Position numbers and translations under genes: made by a program
Notes under the pieces: generated by a model
What the model was told of the DNA's origin: nothing
Databases searched by the model: none
Seen by the model: only the letters and a program-made list of their open reading frames with translations
Assembly (NCBI GenBank): GCA_964017235.1
Contig: OZ024929.1
Span: forward strand, 21,387,464-21,451,463
Direction of reading: 5' to 3'
From: Sabellastarte sp. h YS-2021
Taxonomy: Eukaryota; Annelida; Polychaeta; Sabellida; Sabellidae
Length of the DNA: 64,000 nucleotides
Part shown: piece after piece, positions 36,972 to 47,734 of the stretch
Layout: every line of letters begins with the position of its first letter
Position numbering within the stretch: the first letter of the stretch is position 1

Positions 36972-39900
36972 ATGGAACCAAACAAAAATAAAAGTATACT
37001 ACAGTGGAACTGTCGTGGCTTTAGGCCAAATTTTGAAGAAATTAAAAATTTAATTTCCAATTTTAGACCCTACATTTTAGCACTGCAGGAAACTCATTTT
37101 AAATATACAGATAATGTACATATTAGAGGAATTGATCATTATTTTAAAACTTGTATGTCTGAATTAAAGTAGATGGGAGAGCCACTGGTGGCTGCTCTAT
37201 TTTTGTTAAGAAAAGTATACCTCATGAGGTACTTGAGTTAGATACAGAACTGCAGGCAGTTGCTTTAAAAGTATCTCTACATAAAACTATGACTGTATGT
37301 AATGTATATATTCCACCACATTCTAATGTTGCACAAAGTGATCTTGATAATCTAGTCAACCAGTTACCTGCACCTTTTCTATTTATTGGAGATTTTAATG
37401 CACATAGTGATTTATGGGGTTATTCCTCATCTAATAGTTTAGGCAATAAGGTGGAACATCTTCTTGAATCCTCTAATATTTGTTTGCTTAATGATAAGTC
37501 ACCTACCTACTTTCATCCTGCATCAGGTTCATTCACTTCAATAGATTTGTCTTTATGTTCTGCATCTGTTGTTCTTGATTTTCAATGGCAGGTCCATTCA
37601 GATCAGTGTGGTAGTGACCATTTTCTTATTTTTATTGATATAGTTAAGAGTATGCCAAAGGACAATGTTCCTCGTTGGAATCTAAAAAAGGCCGATTGGC
37701 CAAAATTCAAACTTCACTGTTCTTTGGATATCAATAGACAGAGTTTTACTGATATAACAGAAAAGTTTCCTGCATTTTTAAATAAATTAAGTGACAAAGC
37801 AACAAAATGTGTGCCAAAGTCAACTGGACAGTCCACTGGTATCTACAAACCATGGTTCAACAGTGAATGCAAAAAAGCTGTTAAAGCTCGTCAAAATGCA
37901 ATGGATAAATGCCGTATAAATCCTACATCAGATAACATAAATGAATATAAAAACTGTCGAGCTAATGCTCGTAAAGTAATTAAAGAAAATAAAAGGAAAT
38001 CATGGCATGAATATGTATCAAAACTAAATGTAAAAACACCAGCAAAGAAGGTATGGGAAATGATCAGAAAAATAAGTGGCAAACAAAGTAACACCACAAT
38101 ACACCATCTAGAAAATAATGATGGGACAAAAATAACAGAAAAAGTGGATATAGCAAATAGGTTGGCCCAAGAAATCAGCAAAAATTCTAGCAGCAACAAT
38201 TACCGTACAAAGTTTCAAAAATATCAAGAGAAAGCTGAAAAAGAACACTTGGATTTTGACACAGACCACTCTGAAAACTGAAACCATTTACCATTAGAGA
38301 ACTATTTGATACTCTGGAAAAGTCTCATGACACAGCCACTGGTCCAGATCAAAGTCAAAGTCAAAGTTGGGGTTTAACGTCCAATTCAACAGCCAGGGTC
38401 ATATTGGGACAGGTCCTCAGCATTGCCACTTGTGGGACTCAAACCCACAGAGGTGACAGCCTATGATTAGATGCCAAACTTGCTAACCACTAGGCCACCG
38501 AGGACCCTCGCCACTGGTCCAGATGAAATTCAGTATCAACTGCTTAAACATCTACCAAGAGACTCACTTATGCTGTTACTTGATATATTGAATGATATAT
38601 GGGCTTCAGGTAAAATTCCTGAATGCTGGAAAGAGGCCACTGTAATACCTATTCCTAAACCAGGCAAAGACTCAAAAAACCCGTCCAATTATCGCCCCAT
38701 ATCCCTGACAAGCTGTTTATGCAAAACCATGGAAAGAATGATTAATACTAGATTAGTTTGGTTCCTTGAGAAAATAATATTCTAACAAAATATCAACGTG
38801 GTTTTAGAAAAGGTCGAACTACAACAGACCAATTAATAAGACTTGAATCTTTTATTCGAGACTTATAAGGCAACCATGTAGTCTCTGTATTTTTTTATTT
38901 AGAAAAAGCCTACAATACTGTTTGGAAATATGGTGTTATAAGAGATCTACATAAAGTAGGCTTAAGGGGGTGAATGCCTATGTTTATTCAGAATTTTTTA
39001 AGCAACAGAGTTTTTAGAGTTCGTTTAGGGTCTGTCTATAGTAATATACATGAACAAGAAATGGGTGTCCCTCAAGGCAGTATCCTATCTGTTACTCTAT
39101 TTATTTTAAAGATCAACAGTATTGCTGATGTGATTCCAGCTAGCTTTGAAAAGTCTCTTTTGTTGATGATTTCTCAATTACTTGTTCTTCTAGAAATATG
39201 GCTTCAATAGAAAGGCAACTTTAGTTGTGTTTGAATAAGGTAGAAAAATGGGCTGATGAAAATGGTTTTAAATTTTCTAAAACCAAAACTGTTTGCATGC
39301 ATTTCTGTAACAAAAGAAAAATTCATCCAGACCCAACATTGACAATATATAATTCACAAATCCCTGTTGTTTCACAAACTAAGTTCCTTGGTGTTATATT
39401 TGACAGTAAACTGAATTTTAAGGCACACATTGATTATATTCGTCAGAAATGTAAAAAAGCCATGAACTTACTGAAAGTAGTTGCCAAAATGGATTGGGGA
39501 GCAGATAGAAGTGTTTTATTGAGACTTTATCATTCATTTGTCCATTCTAGATTGGAATATGGTTGTGCTGTTTTTAGTTCTGCTCGAAAGTCATATTTTA
39601 AGAAATTGGAACCCATTCAAAACCAAGGCTTAAGAATATGCCTGGGAGCCTTCAGGACTTCTCCAATGCAAAGCTTGTATGTTGAGGCAAATTAACCCCC
39701 TTTATATCTCAGGTTTGATAAGTTATGTGTTCAATATGCTTTGAAATTGAGAAGTAATCCTGACAATCCAGCTTATGATGTTGTTTTTAACCCCCAGTAT
39801 TATGATCTGTATGATAAGAAACCATCTGCAATAAGATCTTTTGGGCATCGTGTAGAGGAAGATTTGTCTGTTGTCTGTCCTCAGCTGGATCTAATTCAGA

Positions 39901-40844
39901 CTATGTCTTTGCCAGATGACCCACCCTGGACTATACAGAAACCTCACATAGACTTATTTCTCACCCATCAAAAAAAACATCTTGGTGATGATTGTATGTT
40001 TCAAAGTCTATTTGCTGAGTTAAAAAGTTATTACTCTGACCATATGGCTGTATATGCTGATGGATCAAAAACAGAAAATAGGGTTGCGGCAGCTGCTACA
40101 TCTGATGGCCTCAGTGCCCAAGTCAGACTTCCTGGCAATGCTAGCATATTCACAGCTGAATTACAGGTTCTTAAAATGGCTTTTAATATTGTTAAAAATT
40201 ATGATGGGGATCGTTTTATCATATTCACTGATTCTTTATCTAGTCTTCAAGCTCTTGATAGCAACAACTGTGATCATCCTTTTATTCAAGATATCTTAAA
40301 ACTTTTTAATGATTGTTTGTTAGTGAATAAGAAAGTTGTTGTAGCTTGGATTCCAAGTCACGTAGGCATAAAGGGCAATAAAAAAGCAGACGAGCTTGCC
40401 AAACAGGCCTTGAATTTTAATGTTTTAGACTTGAAAGTCCCCTATACAGACTTGAAAGTGAATGTAAATAGTGTTTTTAAACAAAAGTGGCAAGCTCAAT
40501 GGAATGCGTGTCCTGATAACAAACTATTTCAAATAAACCCTACAGTAGGAGATTTTTATGTTTGGACGGGTTTATCTCGTAGGGAGAAAATAGTTATCAC
40601 TCGAGCCCGTATAGGACACACCTATTTCACACACAGTTATCTGTTGAAAGGTGAAGATATGCCTTGGTGCATTCCATGTCATTGTCCTGATACAGTCAAG
40701 CATATATTATTAGACTGTATTGACCTACTTGACACTAGAATTAAATATTACAGAAATATAAACTCAATAAAAAATTTATTTAATGAAAATATTTTTAATG
40801 TCATCAATTATTTAAAAGAAGTTGGTTTGTTCAAAAAGTTTTAA
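36972..40844 (+). pseudogene. I-clade LINE ORF2: endonuclease, RT, RNase H; broken
   Basis: Endonuclease: SILQWNCRGFRPNFEEIKNL and ALQETH, a stop and shift at about 37170, then GDFNAHSDLWG and GSDHFLIF. RT: NYRPISLTSCLCKTMERM, RGFRKGRTTTDQLIRLESF, MGVPQGSILSVTLF; the catalytic block is FVDDFS in a shifted frame at about 39155. RNase H (39741-40844): YADGSKTENRVAAAA, FTAELQVLKMA, FTDSLSSLQAL, WIPSHVGIKGNKKADELA, then a CCHC-like tail WCIPCHCPDTVKHILLDC. The last 367 codons are uninterrupted; upstream parts carry several stops. Confidence 0.88.
38350..38509 (-). mobile_element. SINE-2 in the LINE ORF2, 15-bp target duplication
   Basis: GCCACTGGTCCAGAT occurs at 38335-38349 and 38510-38524. On the minus strand the A box is TGGCCTAGTGGTTAGCAA and the B box TGGGTTTGAGTCCCACAA. 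The 3' domain is 'aatatgaccctggctgttga' then 'cgttaaaccccaactttgac'. It splits the conserved ATGPDEI block of the RT domain. Confidence 0.95.
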
Positions 40845-41249
40845 TTAATTTATTTTGTTCTTTGTTCTTCATGTTAATTTATTCTGTAAAATCTAGTCTT
40901 GTATAATATTGTGATAGTTATATTTTGGTTTTTAATTCATTCTTTTTCTTGTTTATGTTTTTCTAGTCTCTCTATAAAATTATATTGTAATATTCAAACT
41001 CCATTATTATTTTTATGTTTTATCTTATTTGATGTTCTTTTTTTACTTTTGTAGTATACTTATCTTTTTTGTCTTTTAGTCAACTTCAATATTTCGTGAT
41101 TTGGTTTTTTCCCAATCATTGTGTATTTGTATATATTTGTTTGTTGTAAATATTAATTAGTGTATTTATTATTTTATTTTTAGTGCAGTATGACACATTT
41201 GTGTTTTTGCACTGAAATTTTAATTATCTATCTATCCAACAGTCAGATG

Positions 41250-41454
41250 AACCATATTGTAAAGAGAACCATTTGGGTGGTTATATTATCTAAATATCCT
41301 TGAAGTGGAATAATAAAAATTAATTTTGAGATTTGCAATAAAGGAAAACATTTCAGCTTCAGTTATTTTTCCAGAATAAAAGCCAAATGTAAATGAAATT
41401 AGGGTGTAGCTTTCAAAATATATGCAATATTTATTTCAGGTAGCAAGTTATGTT
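41250..41454. other. H2 spacer, no gene
   Basis: AT-rich remainder of the Harbinger H2 intergenic spacer after the LINE insertion. Confidence 0.5.
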
Positions 41455-41655
41455 TGGCATTGGAATTGTCTGTTTGTTGGTGGGTGGACATTGGGTTTGT
41501 CTGTTGTTTTTGGGAATTATGTTTACTACTGGGTTTGTCTGTTTGTTGGGTGACTTATGTTAGGCATTGGGATTGTCTGTTTGTTGGGTGGGTGACTTTT
41601 GTTGGGCATTGGGTTTGTCTGTTTGTTGGGTGGGTAACTTATGTTGGGAAATGGT
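41455..41655. repeat. H2 spacer tandem repeat, TTGGGTTTGTCTGTTTGTTGG
   Basis: Four to five irregular units of about 48 bp with 'gggtttgtctgtttgttggg', 'tgacttatgttgggcattgg'. It is inverted relative to 35170-35310. Confidence 0.75.
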
Positions 41656-41683
41656 TGTAATATTTGGAACAAGCAGATTTTTG

Positions 41684-41701
41684 GTAGTCCTGAAAAGGAT
41701 T
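41684..41701 (-). terminator. Histone-type 3' stem-loop on the H2 transposase side
   Basis: The minus strand reads AATCCT-TTTC-AGGACT-ACCAAAAA. It is the same hairpin as after the H1 transposase (AGTCCT-TTTC-AGGACT-ACC), with one stem mismatch. The distance to the stop cannot be judged, because a 411-bp insert breaks the transposase C terminus. Confidence 0.5.
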
Positions 41702-41750
41702 GGTTATTAATTCTGAAAAGTGCCAGGCCACCGCTCCCTCATTATTGAAG

Positions 41751-42161
41751 AAAAAGGAAAATTTCAAGTTTCAAAATTCAAAAATGTTCAAAATTATTTG
41801 CATATATACATGAATATATTTAAGTGTTTCAGCAAAAAGGAAGAATGGTTTAAACAATTTTACACACTAACAGAAAATATACTGATTAATTTATATAAAA
41901 CAAAAATCTATAAATAGACTTAAACAAACCATATTGTAATGTATGCACATTAAAGACTTTAACTATTTTGAATAAGTATTAAAACTAAGTTGTTAAAATA
42001 TTGAAGTTGTTAAAAAATATTGAAGTGTGAAAAATTACAGTTGGCCTATTATTGTGAACTAGTCATACTGTGCATGATATGCACTGTACAGCACTTGATG
42101 GGGGGTTGGCTACCCTACCAAGTGCTTGTAAAAAAAGGGTAAAAAAATGTGTGGAAAAAAT
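41751..42161. mobile_element. Unidentified 411-bp insert with 10-bp flanking repeat
   Basis: ATTATTGAAG lies at both 41741-41750 and 42162-42171. The frame of the transposase (LKDYFNN) runs up to one copy and diverges inside the insert. The insert is AT-rich with an inner hairpin (agcacttg ... caagtgct, about 42090-42128). The family is unknown. Confidence 0.55.
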
Positions 42162-42170
42162 ATTATTGAA

Positions 42171-43747
42171 GTAGTCCTTGAGGTAATCCCTCAGTCTTTT
42201 GGCTTCTCTGGCAGGGTTTCTGTCATGGCCACCATCAGCAGCACCACCAATCAACTGACCATCACCAGGCACATCATCATCATCATCATCAACAGGCTGT
42301 TGACCACCATGTTGACCTTGATACTGGCTTCTCAGTATGTTGTGCAGAACCACACAGGTCAAGACCACATCCCTAAATGTTTCTGGGGGTTGTTCAATAG
42401 TGGTCATCATCACTCTGAATCTTCAGACCACATTTCCCCTACTTCCTCTGCCTTACTTTCTGCTTTTAGACAGCACCTATTGTTATGATGGGTGTTTGGG
42501 TGAATTGCTGCTTGAGATAAAAAATTTAGGTTCAAAAATCTAAATTATAGGGTTCAAATATAATTACTAGTTATTGGGAGGGGGTTACTCCTGATGCTTA
42601 CTCCTCAAGGAGCACACATATATATTGCAATTGCACAGGTATATTAATGGTGCCCTTGCAATTGCAATGTCATCACAGGAATTACACTATTTACGTGTTA
42701 TGCATGATAATGGACTCTTGTAGTCAGTGACACTACTAGTTATGATGGACTGTTATATGTATATAGACTGCTATAAATCTACTATATAATGCTTACAAGA
42801 ACATTTTAGATGATATTAGAATAAAAAGCGGGGCAAAAGCGTTCTCAACAACTCTCCTGCCCCTTGATATTCTGTAGTTGGCAATCCTTTCCTCTCTGGT
42901 TAACATCCTTCTGCCATAGGATTTCATGAGCCAGGTCTTCAGGGCAAACGCATCATCTGCCAGGATGAAGTAGGGGACATCTCGACCACCCTGGGTTATA
43001 GGTGCTGGGTCAGGGAAGCCTATGCTGCCATCGTCAAGCTTCCTCTTCAGGTGACAGGTATTAAATATCTGGGCATCTGAGCAAGATCCAGCTGTACCCA
43101 CATCCACCCATCTGAACTTGTACTGTCCATCAACCAAGGCCAACATTGCTATTGAAAAGAATCCCTTATAGTTGTGGTATAGGGCTCCAGAGTTCTTGGA
43201 TTTCATCAGGGCCACATGCTTGCCATCAAGGACTCCCAGGGCATGTGGAACATTCCACCTGATCCTGTTTCCAGTTCTTTCCACTCATCTGGAGTAGTAG
43301 GACATCTGAGGTACTCTCTCGTGAACTCATCCTGGATGGCCCTGCAGACCTCTGGTAGAAACTTGGAAATGGTGGATCTTCCAACAACTGACAGAATAAT
43401 GATGTGTATGACCCTCCAGTGGCCAGATATCTGATGGTGAGGGCTAACTTTTTCCCAACACTGATTGGAGCTCTGTAGTTGGTGGCCTGCCTGGCTAGAC
43501 ATGGTTCCAGTCTGGTCTTTATCATTTCAAAGGATTCTGGGGTCATCCTCATGAAATTTGTGAATCCTGGAATGTCTGTGGCATACAGTTCAGCCATAAT
43601 GTTGTGGTAGGCCCCCCTCTCCTCTCTCTGTAGTAGCCATGGCCTGACCCACATGTTGTGCCTTCTTCTAGGTCTCTGTCTGGCTGGTGGTAGTGGTGGT
43701 GCTGCTGGTTGTGGTTGCTGTGGTCGACGTAGAAATAGCAAATACAT
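42171..43747 (-). pseudogene. Harbinger transposase (H2), broken
   Basis: N terminus: a Pro/Gln/Arg-rich stretch, then MWVRPWLLQREERGAYHNIM. Middle: TDIPGFTNFMRMTPESFEM, LALTIRYLATGGSYTSL, VGRSTISKFLPEVCRAI. DDE nuclease: [12 protein letters not shown] (first Asp), [11 protein letters not shown] (second Asp), [13 protein letters not shown] and [13 protein letters not shown] (Glu). The C terminus FRDVVLTCVVLHNILRS lies beyond a DIRS fragment inserted at 42434-42822. There are frameshifts near 43400 and 43240. It aligns with the deleted H1 copy at 12249-12903. All three catalytic residues can be read, although the frame is broken. Confidence 0.88.
42434..42822 (+). mobile_element. DIRS 3'-end fragment inside the H2 transposase
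   Basis: About 389 bp match the reverse complement of 45897-46287 at roughly 96 percent by eye. The fragment starts in the last codons of the tyrosine recombinase (SPTSSALLSAFRQHLLL) and runs to the same outer end ('gatgatattagaat'). It cuts the transposase between VVENAF and the VVLTC block. Confidence 0.88.
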
Positions 43748-43814
43748 CAGTATATGTAACTATATGTAATCCTGCTGTGTTCCTAGAAAACTAATGATGA
43801 TTACATCCCGGAAT

Positions 43815-43825
43815 TTATATATATA
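43815..43825 (-). promoter_or_regulatory. TATA box of the H2 transposase gene
   Basis: GGGTATATATATAAATTC on the minus strand lies about 70 bp upstream of the first transposase codons (43747). Confidence 0.4.
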
Positions 43826-44072
43826 CCCAGAAAATCCAGTTATTTTGCAACACAAGAATCAGCCATCGTGATCTGGGGAAGACTGAGAAGCCTCAGGATG
43901 CCTGAAGAAGCCGGGACTTAATCGGGAGTTAGTCAGGGCTTAGTCCCAGGAGGCCTGAGGTGTCCTGGGACCCAGTCGGTATGTCTATGACAAGATCGTG
44001 GTTCAAACCAACCAGAAGAATGGCTTAATCGGTTCTTAGTCCCAGAACAGTCAGGGACTGTGTGGAGCCTCA

Positions 44073-44800
44073 AAATACACACTCTGGTCCCAATAGGCAT
44101 CAACCAATTCGTGTGATTCTTCATAGATATTATTTGGACCAAAATGCATTCAGTAGTCCCCCGTTTTCTTTTTCTTTCCTGTTTGAAAAAGATGGTTATC
44201 ACAATGCTGTGACTGGCCCAAATGTAAAAATACTTCACAAAAACAACAGGGTGTGTAATTAATTAAGTGACCTCCAATTTGTGTAATGAGGCTGGTTTTA
44301 TTTGTGATTGTTAAATTTATAATTTGGAGCGTCAGGCTTTCTTACAGAATTTTGAAAAAACAAATCTCAATATGGTCACTTCATGTTTGTCTTCAGAATA
44401 ATTATTTATTTGCATACTGCAGAAGTGTCGCAAAAATATGGCAGTTTTTTGTTGAAACTATTTGGTACAAGAGAAATGATGTTGTTACAGCAAGAGTATT
44501 AAAGTACTACACTAAATTTTGTAAACTCAAATTATTTAAGGTGATAAATAAGCCTATCTAGAGGCTGGATATAAAACCTTGATGTGTATTAACTTTTAAT
44601 AATAATGAATCGATCACACCAATAATGTGAAAATTGTAAAGTTTAAAGATTAAGACCCTTTCAACAACTAAACAAGGTTATTACTTGTGTATGTAATACA
44701 ATTTGCTGTATTTATTACATTCTTGTGAAATTAGCTTTAGTTATAAAAATCTATAACTGCATTACCGTGCCCTACGCCCATTAATAAATAACTCAAGAAG
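44073..44800. other. No gene seen
   Basis: AT-rich flank of Harbinger H2 with no recognised repeat. Confidence 0.35.
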
Positions 44801-45896
44801 CTGAAGTTTGTCTGGAAACGTTTCTTAAACATTTAGGTAATAGTTCAAGAAATGAAGGTTATGCTGGAAATGTTTTCAAACATTCATCATTTAATATGTG
44901 ATAAATAGCATACATAAGATGCTTAAACAACATTCAATGACAATGTTTTTAAATATTTGCTCTGAAAACATTTTACTAAAATACTGGTTTTCATACCAGT
45001 CATTTAAAAATATTTTCTATAAAATATTTTGACAACATTTTATCTCAAATGCAATGTTTAACAGTACAAATTGAATGGGAATACGATTTTTATGCCCATA
45101 TCTTGCAATTTTGGACATAAAAATAATATTTTCATTGGTGAGAAACCTAAAATTATAGAGGTATAATTTGGTTTCTGACCCCAATTAAGGTTCATATTAA
45201 TAAGCAATTTGTAAAATAACTATTTCTGTATTTTACTGTTCATTTGTAATGTTTTCTAACATTTGTCATTTAATATTTAACAAACGGCATACATAAAACA
45301 TTTGAAACCTTGTATTATAAATGGGGTTCTTACTCATCATTTTTTAAAACTTTACCGAATATTCAAATGTTTGCAAACATCAGAAATGTTTATTGGGAAC
45401 ATTATCTTTATTGTTTGTTAAAATATAGCAACAGGTAAAACACATACATTCCTTGACCCCAGGTGACCCTGTGTCAAATAAAGGTCACCACCTGTCAGGT
45501 CCAAGATGAAAACAGTTCCCAATTCACAAAGCCAGGCACTTTAAACCATTCTTATCAATGAGAAACCACTAATGCACAGGACCCTAGGTGTCACAATGAC
45601 ACCAATGGCCACGGTCATATCAAAGGTCACAGAGGTCAAATCTGAACAAGGCCACAGAAGGTACCTACTGGTAAAGGTCATAAAAGTTGATAGTGAGAGA
45701 GGCCATAAAATGGGCCCACTCTGTAAAACCAGCAATGCAGAAGCCAACACTGGCCAAACCTGCACAGGCAGCACATGAAGCAGTATTAACAAGGTCATAG
45801 GCCAGGTGACATCAACCTGGCTTTCACATTGGTTAATAATGTACAATAAGAATACCCAATGGGTTTTATATATTTATTTACAATAACTTAACACAC
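44801..45896. other. AT-rich with AAACATTT repeats, then AGGTCA half sites
   Basis: Variants of 'aaatgttttcaaacatt' recur between 44815 and 45400. From 45460 to 45700 there are at least six AGGTCA or AGGTCAC half sites, including 'aaggtcacagaggtca'. No gene can be supported. Confidence 0.45.
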
Positions 45897-46230
45897 ATTC
45901 TAATATCATCTAAAATGTTCTTGTAAGCATTATATAGTAGATTTATAGCAGTCTATATACATATAAGAGTCCATCATGACTAGTAGTGTCACTGACTACA
46001 AGAGTCCATTATAATGCATAACACGTAAATAATGTAATTCCTGTGATAACATTGCAATTGCAAGGGCACCATTAATGTACCTGTGCAATTGCAATATATA
46101 TGTGTGCTCCTTGAGGAGTAAGCATCAGGAGTAACCCCCTCCCAATAACTAGTAATTATATTTGAACCCTATAATTTAGATTTTTGAACCCAAACGTTTT
46201 ATCTCAAGCAGCAATTCACCCAAACACCCA

Positions 46231-47170
46231 TCATAACAGTAGGTGCTGTCTAAAAGCAGAAAGTAAGGCAGAGGAAGTAGGGGAATGTGCATGTATATAA
46301 CGCCAGACTGTGTCTGACACCCACGTCCCCTGAGATTTTATAGCTTCCACAGGAACCCCATGGTTATATGCCCAGGAGGCGCCAGACCTCCTAAATGTGT
46401 GAAAGGTATACTCATCATTTTGCAGGCCGAGGAGCACCAGCACCCTCTTCAGATGCTTTCTGACCATGTTATCTGTTAATGGTAGTACTGAATCATGTGT
46501 ATGAGTAGCAAAAAGTGGATCGTTATCAGATCCAAGGACAAGTGCAATCATTGCTTTAAGTGCTGTGACTGGACAAAGGGATGATCCAGGAAGAAAAGAA
46601 ACCCTAACAGTAACAATTTTGTCCCTGATATGGATGGCTTCTGTGGATGAAAAAATTACATCCCCTCTAGCTAAGCGTCTAATGTAATCATACTGAGCTC
46701 TACTATGTGGAACAATTTTTGACAATCTCATAAATGAGAAAAAAGCCAACAAATAAACAGTGGTAAACACATGAGGATGTTCTATATAAGTACAAACTTG
46801 CACAGTCTCAGAAACAATGTGTTCAGTAAAAATAGGGGTATTTCTAAGGTGCAAGGGTCTATTCAACTTTAGTACTTTGATAAAGTACTGAATCTTCTGG
46901 TCTTTAAAGATAGTAGTAGGCAAGTCATATAATATAAAGAAAGCTCTGAGAGCCGCCATATAGTTACTGATACTGGCCACTTTACAGTTCTGTGAATGGA
47001 GATATTCCATGAAAGTTAACATTACAGAAATATCTACCTGTTGCAGTGACCCGGAAACCAAAGAAGTCATGAAACATCCTCGAGTAACATCTCTGAGTAC
47101 CTGGTCTGAAGGCTTCAAACAAACGTCCAAATGCCCTGATGGTCAGCTGAGCTATCACTGGAAGAGGACC
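46231..47170 (-). pseudogene. DIRS tyrosine recombinase, one frameshift
   Basis: The N-terminal part (IRAFGRLFEAFRPGTQRCYS) is in another frame from the 299-codon remainder; the shift is near 47050. The catalytic arginine is in FFSFMRLSKIV. The H-x-x-R box is YTFHTFRRSGASWAYNHG. The last block is GTWVSDTVWRYIHA, with the likely nucleophile Tyr. This enzyme integrates circular DNA copies and makes no target duplication. The gene ends FRQHLLL-TAA-type at about 46231. Confidence 0.85.
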
Positions 47171-47175
47171 TACAA

Positions 47176-47734
47176 CTATATATCATAATTTAGACATGTT
47201 AAATCAATGTGTGTGGGTATCCACTGAGGACAAGTTATATATTGGTTAAGTTTAGGATAGGAATCTTCATCAAATTTAAATCTAGATAACAAATCTGCCA
47301 CTGCATTATCTCTGCCAGGAATGTGATCTACCTGTAAAGTGATGTTATACAATGAGGACAATAACCATATATTTCTGGTGTGTCTGGCTAATACCTTGTC
47401 CTTCGTCTTGCCAGAAGCAAGAACTTCATCCACTGCCATATTATCACATTGAATTCGAAACTTTCAATTATTCCACTGATTTGCCCATATCTTGAGAGCC
47501 ACCAAAACATTTAACATCTCTAGATGGACTATTGCATTGTTCTGAAAATCTTTAGGAATGGTAGGGCATACCATTGTCGACCATAAACACCCCCTAAACC
47601 TGTTAAACAGGCATCAAGACATAAATCAGCTGATACTGGTCTGACATCATAAAATACAACCCCATTGAATTGTCTTAGGAATAAAGAAAACCAGTTGAGG
47701 CCTTTAAAAATTCGTTAGATAAGAATATAGTATC
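47176..47734 (-). pseudogene. DIRS RNase H domain
   Basis: The minus strand reads LNWFSLFLRQFNGVVFYD then SADLCLDACLTGLGGCLW. Further on come MAVDEVLASGKTKDKVL and NITLQVDHIPGRDNAVADLL, the usual end of RT-linked RNase H. The upstream join to RT is cut by the CR1-like LINE. Confidence 0.78.

Larger units (their letters stand above)
35319..41235 (+). mobile_element. Full-length I-clade LINE (5.9 kb) with 14-bp target duplication
   Basis: The flanks CCAACAGTCAGATG at 35305-35318 and 41236-41249 are identical. The order is a 5' leader of about 500 bp, a gag-like ORF1 with CCHC knuckles, an ORF2 with APE endonuclease, RT and RNase H, and a 3' region of about 390 bp ending in TATC repeats. An RNase H domain after RT is typical of the I group. 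Many stops and frameshifts make it inactive. It inserted into the spacer of Harbinger H2 and was itself hit by a SINE at 38350-38509. Confidence 0.9.
32662..44072. mobile_element. PIF/Harbinger element H2, 11.4 kb with nested insertions
   Basis: The left end TTA|TGTGGGTGTTCCACCACA matches the ends of H1 and 17617. The right end, read inward on the minus strand, is TGAGGCTCCACACAGTCC. Subterminal motifs around 'cctcaggcctcctcagaccc' and 'ctgggactaag' fill 32740-33240 and recur inverted at 43870-44060. A MADF gene (plus) and a transposase gene (minus) converge. Insertions are an I-clade LINE (35319-41235), an unidentified 411-bp insert (41751-42161) and a DIRS end fragment (42434-42822). Without them the element would be about 4.7 kb, close to H1. 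The expected TTA at the right flank is not seen (AAA). Confidence 0.72.

Noticed and set aside
36781-36981. Minus-strand frames across the I-clade LINE ORF1
   Set aside because: Shadows of the plus-strand gag-like ORF.
42434-46287. The inverted DIRS pair as the two terminal repeats of one element
   Set aside because: The DNA between them is Harbinger H2 and its flank, not DIRS coding sequence, and the outward ends face the wrong way for a single element.
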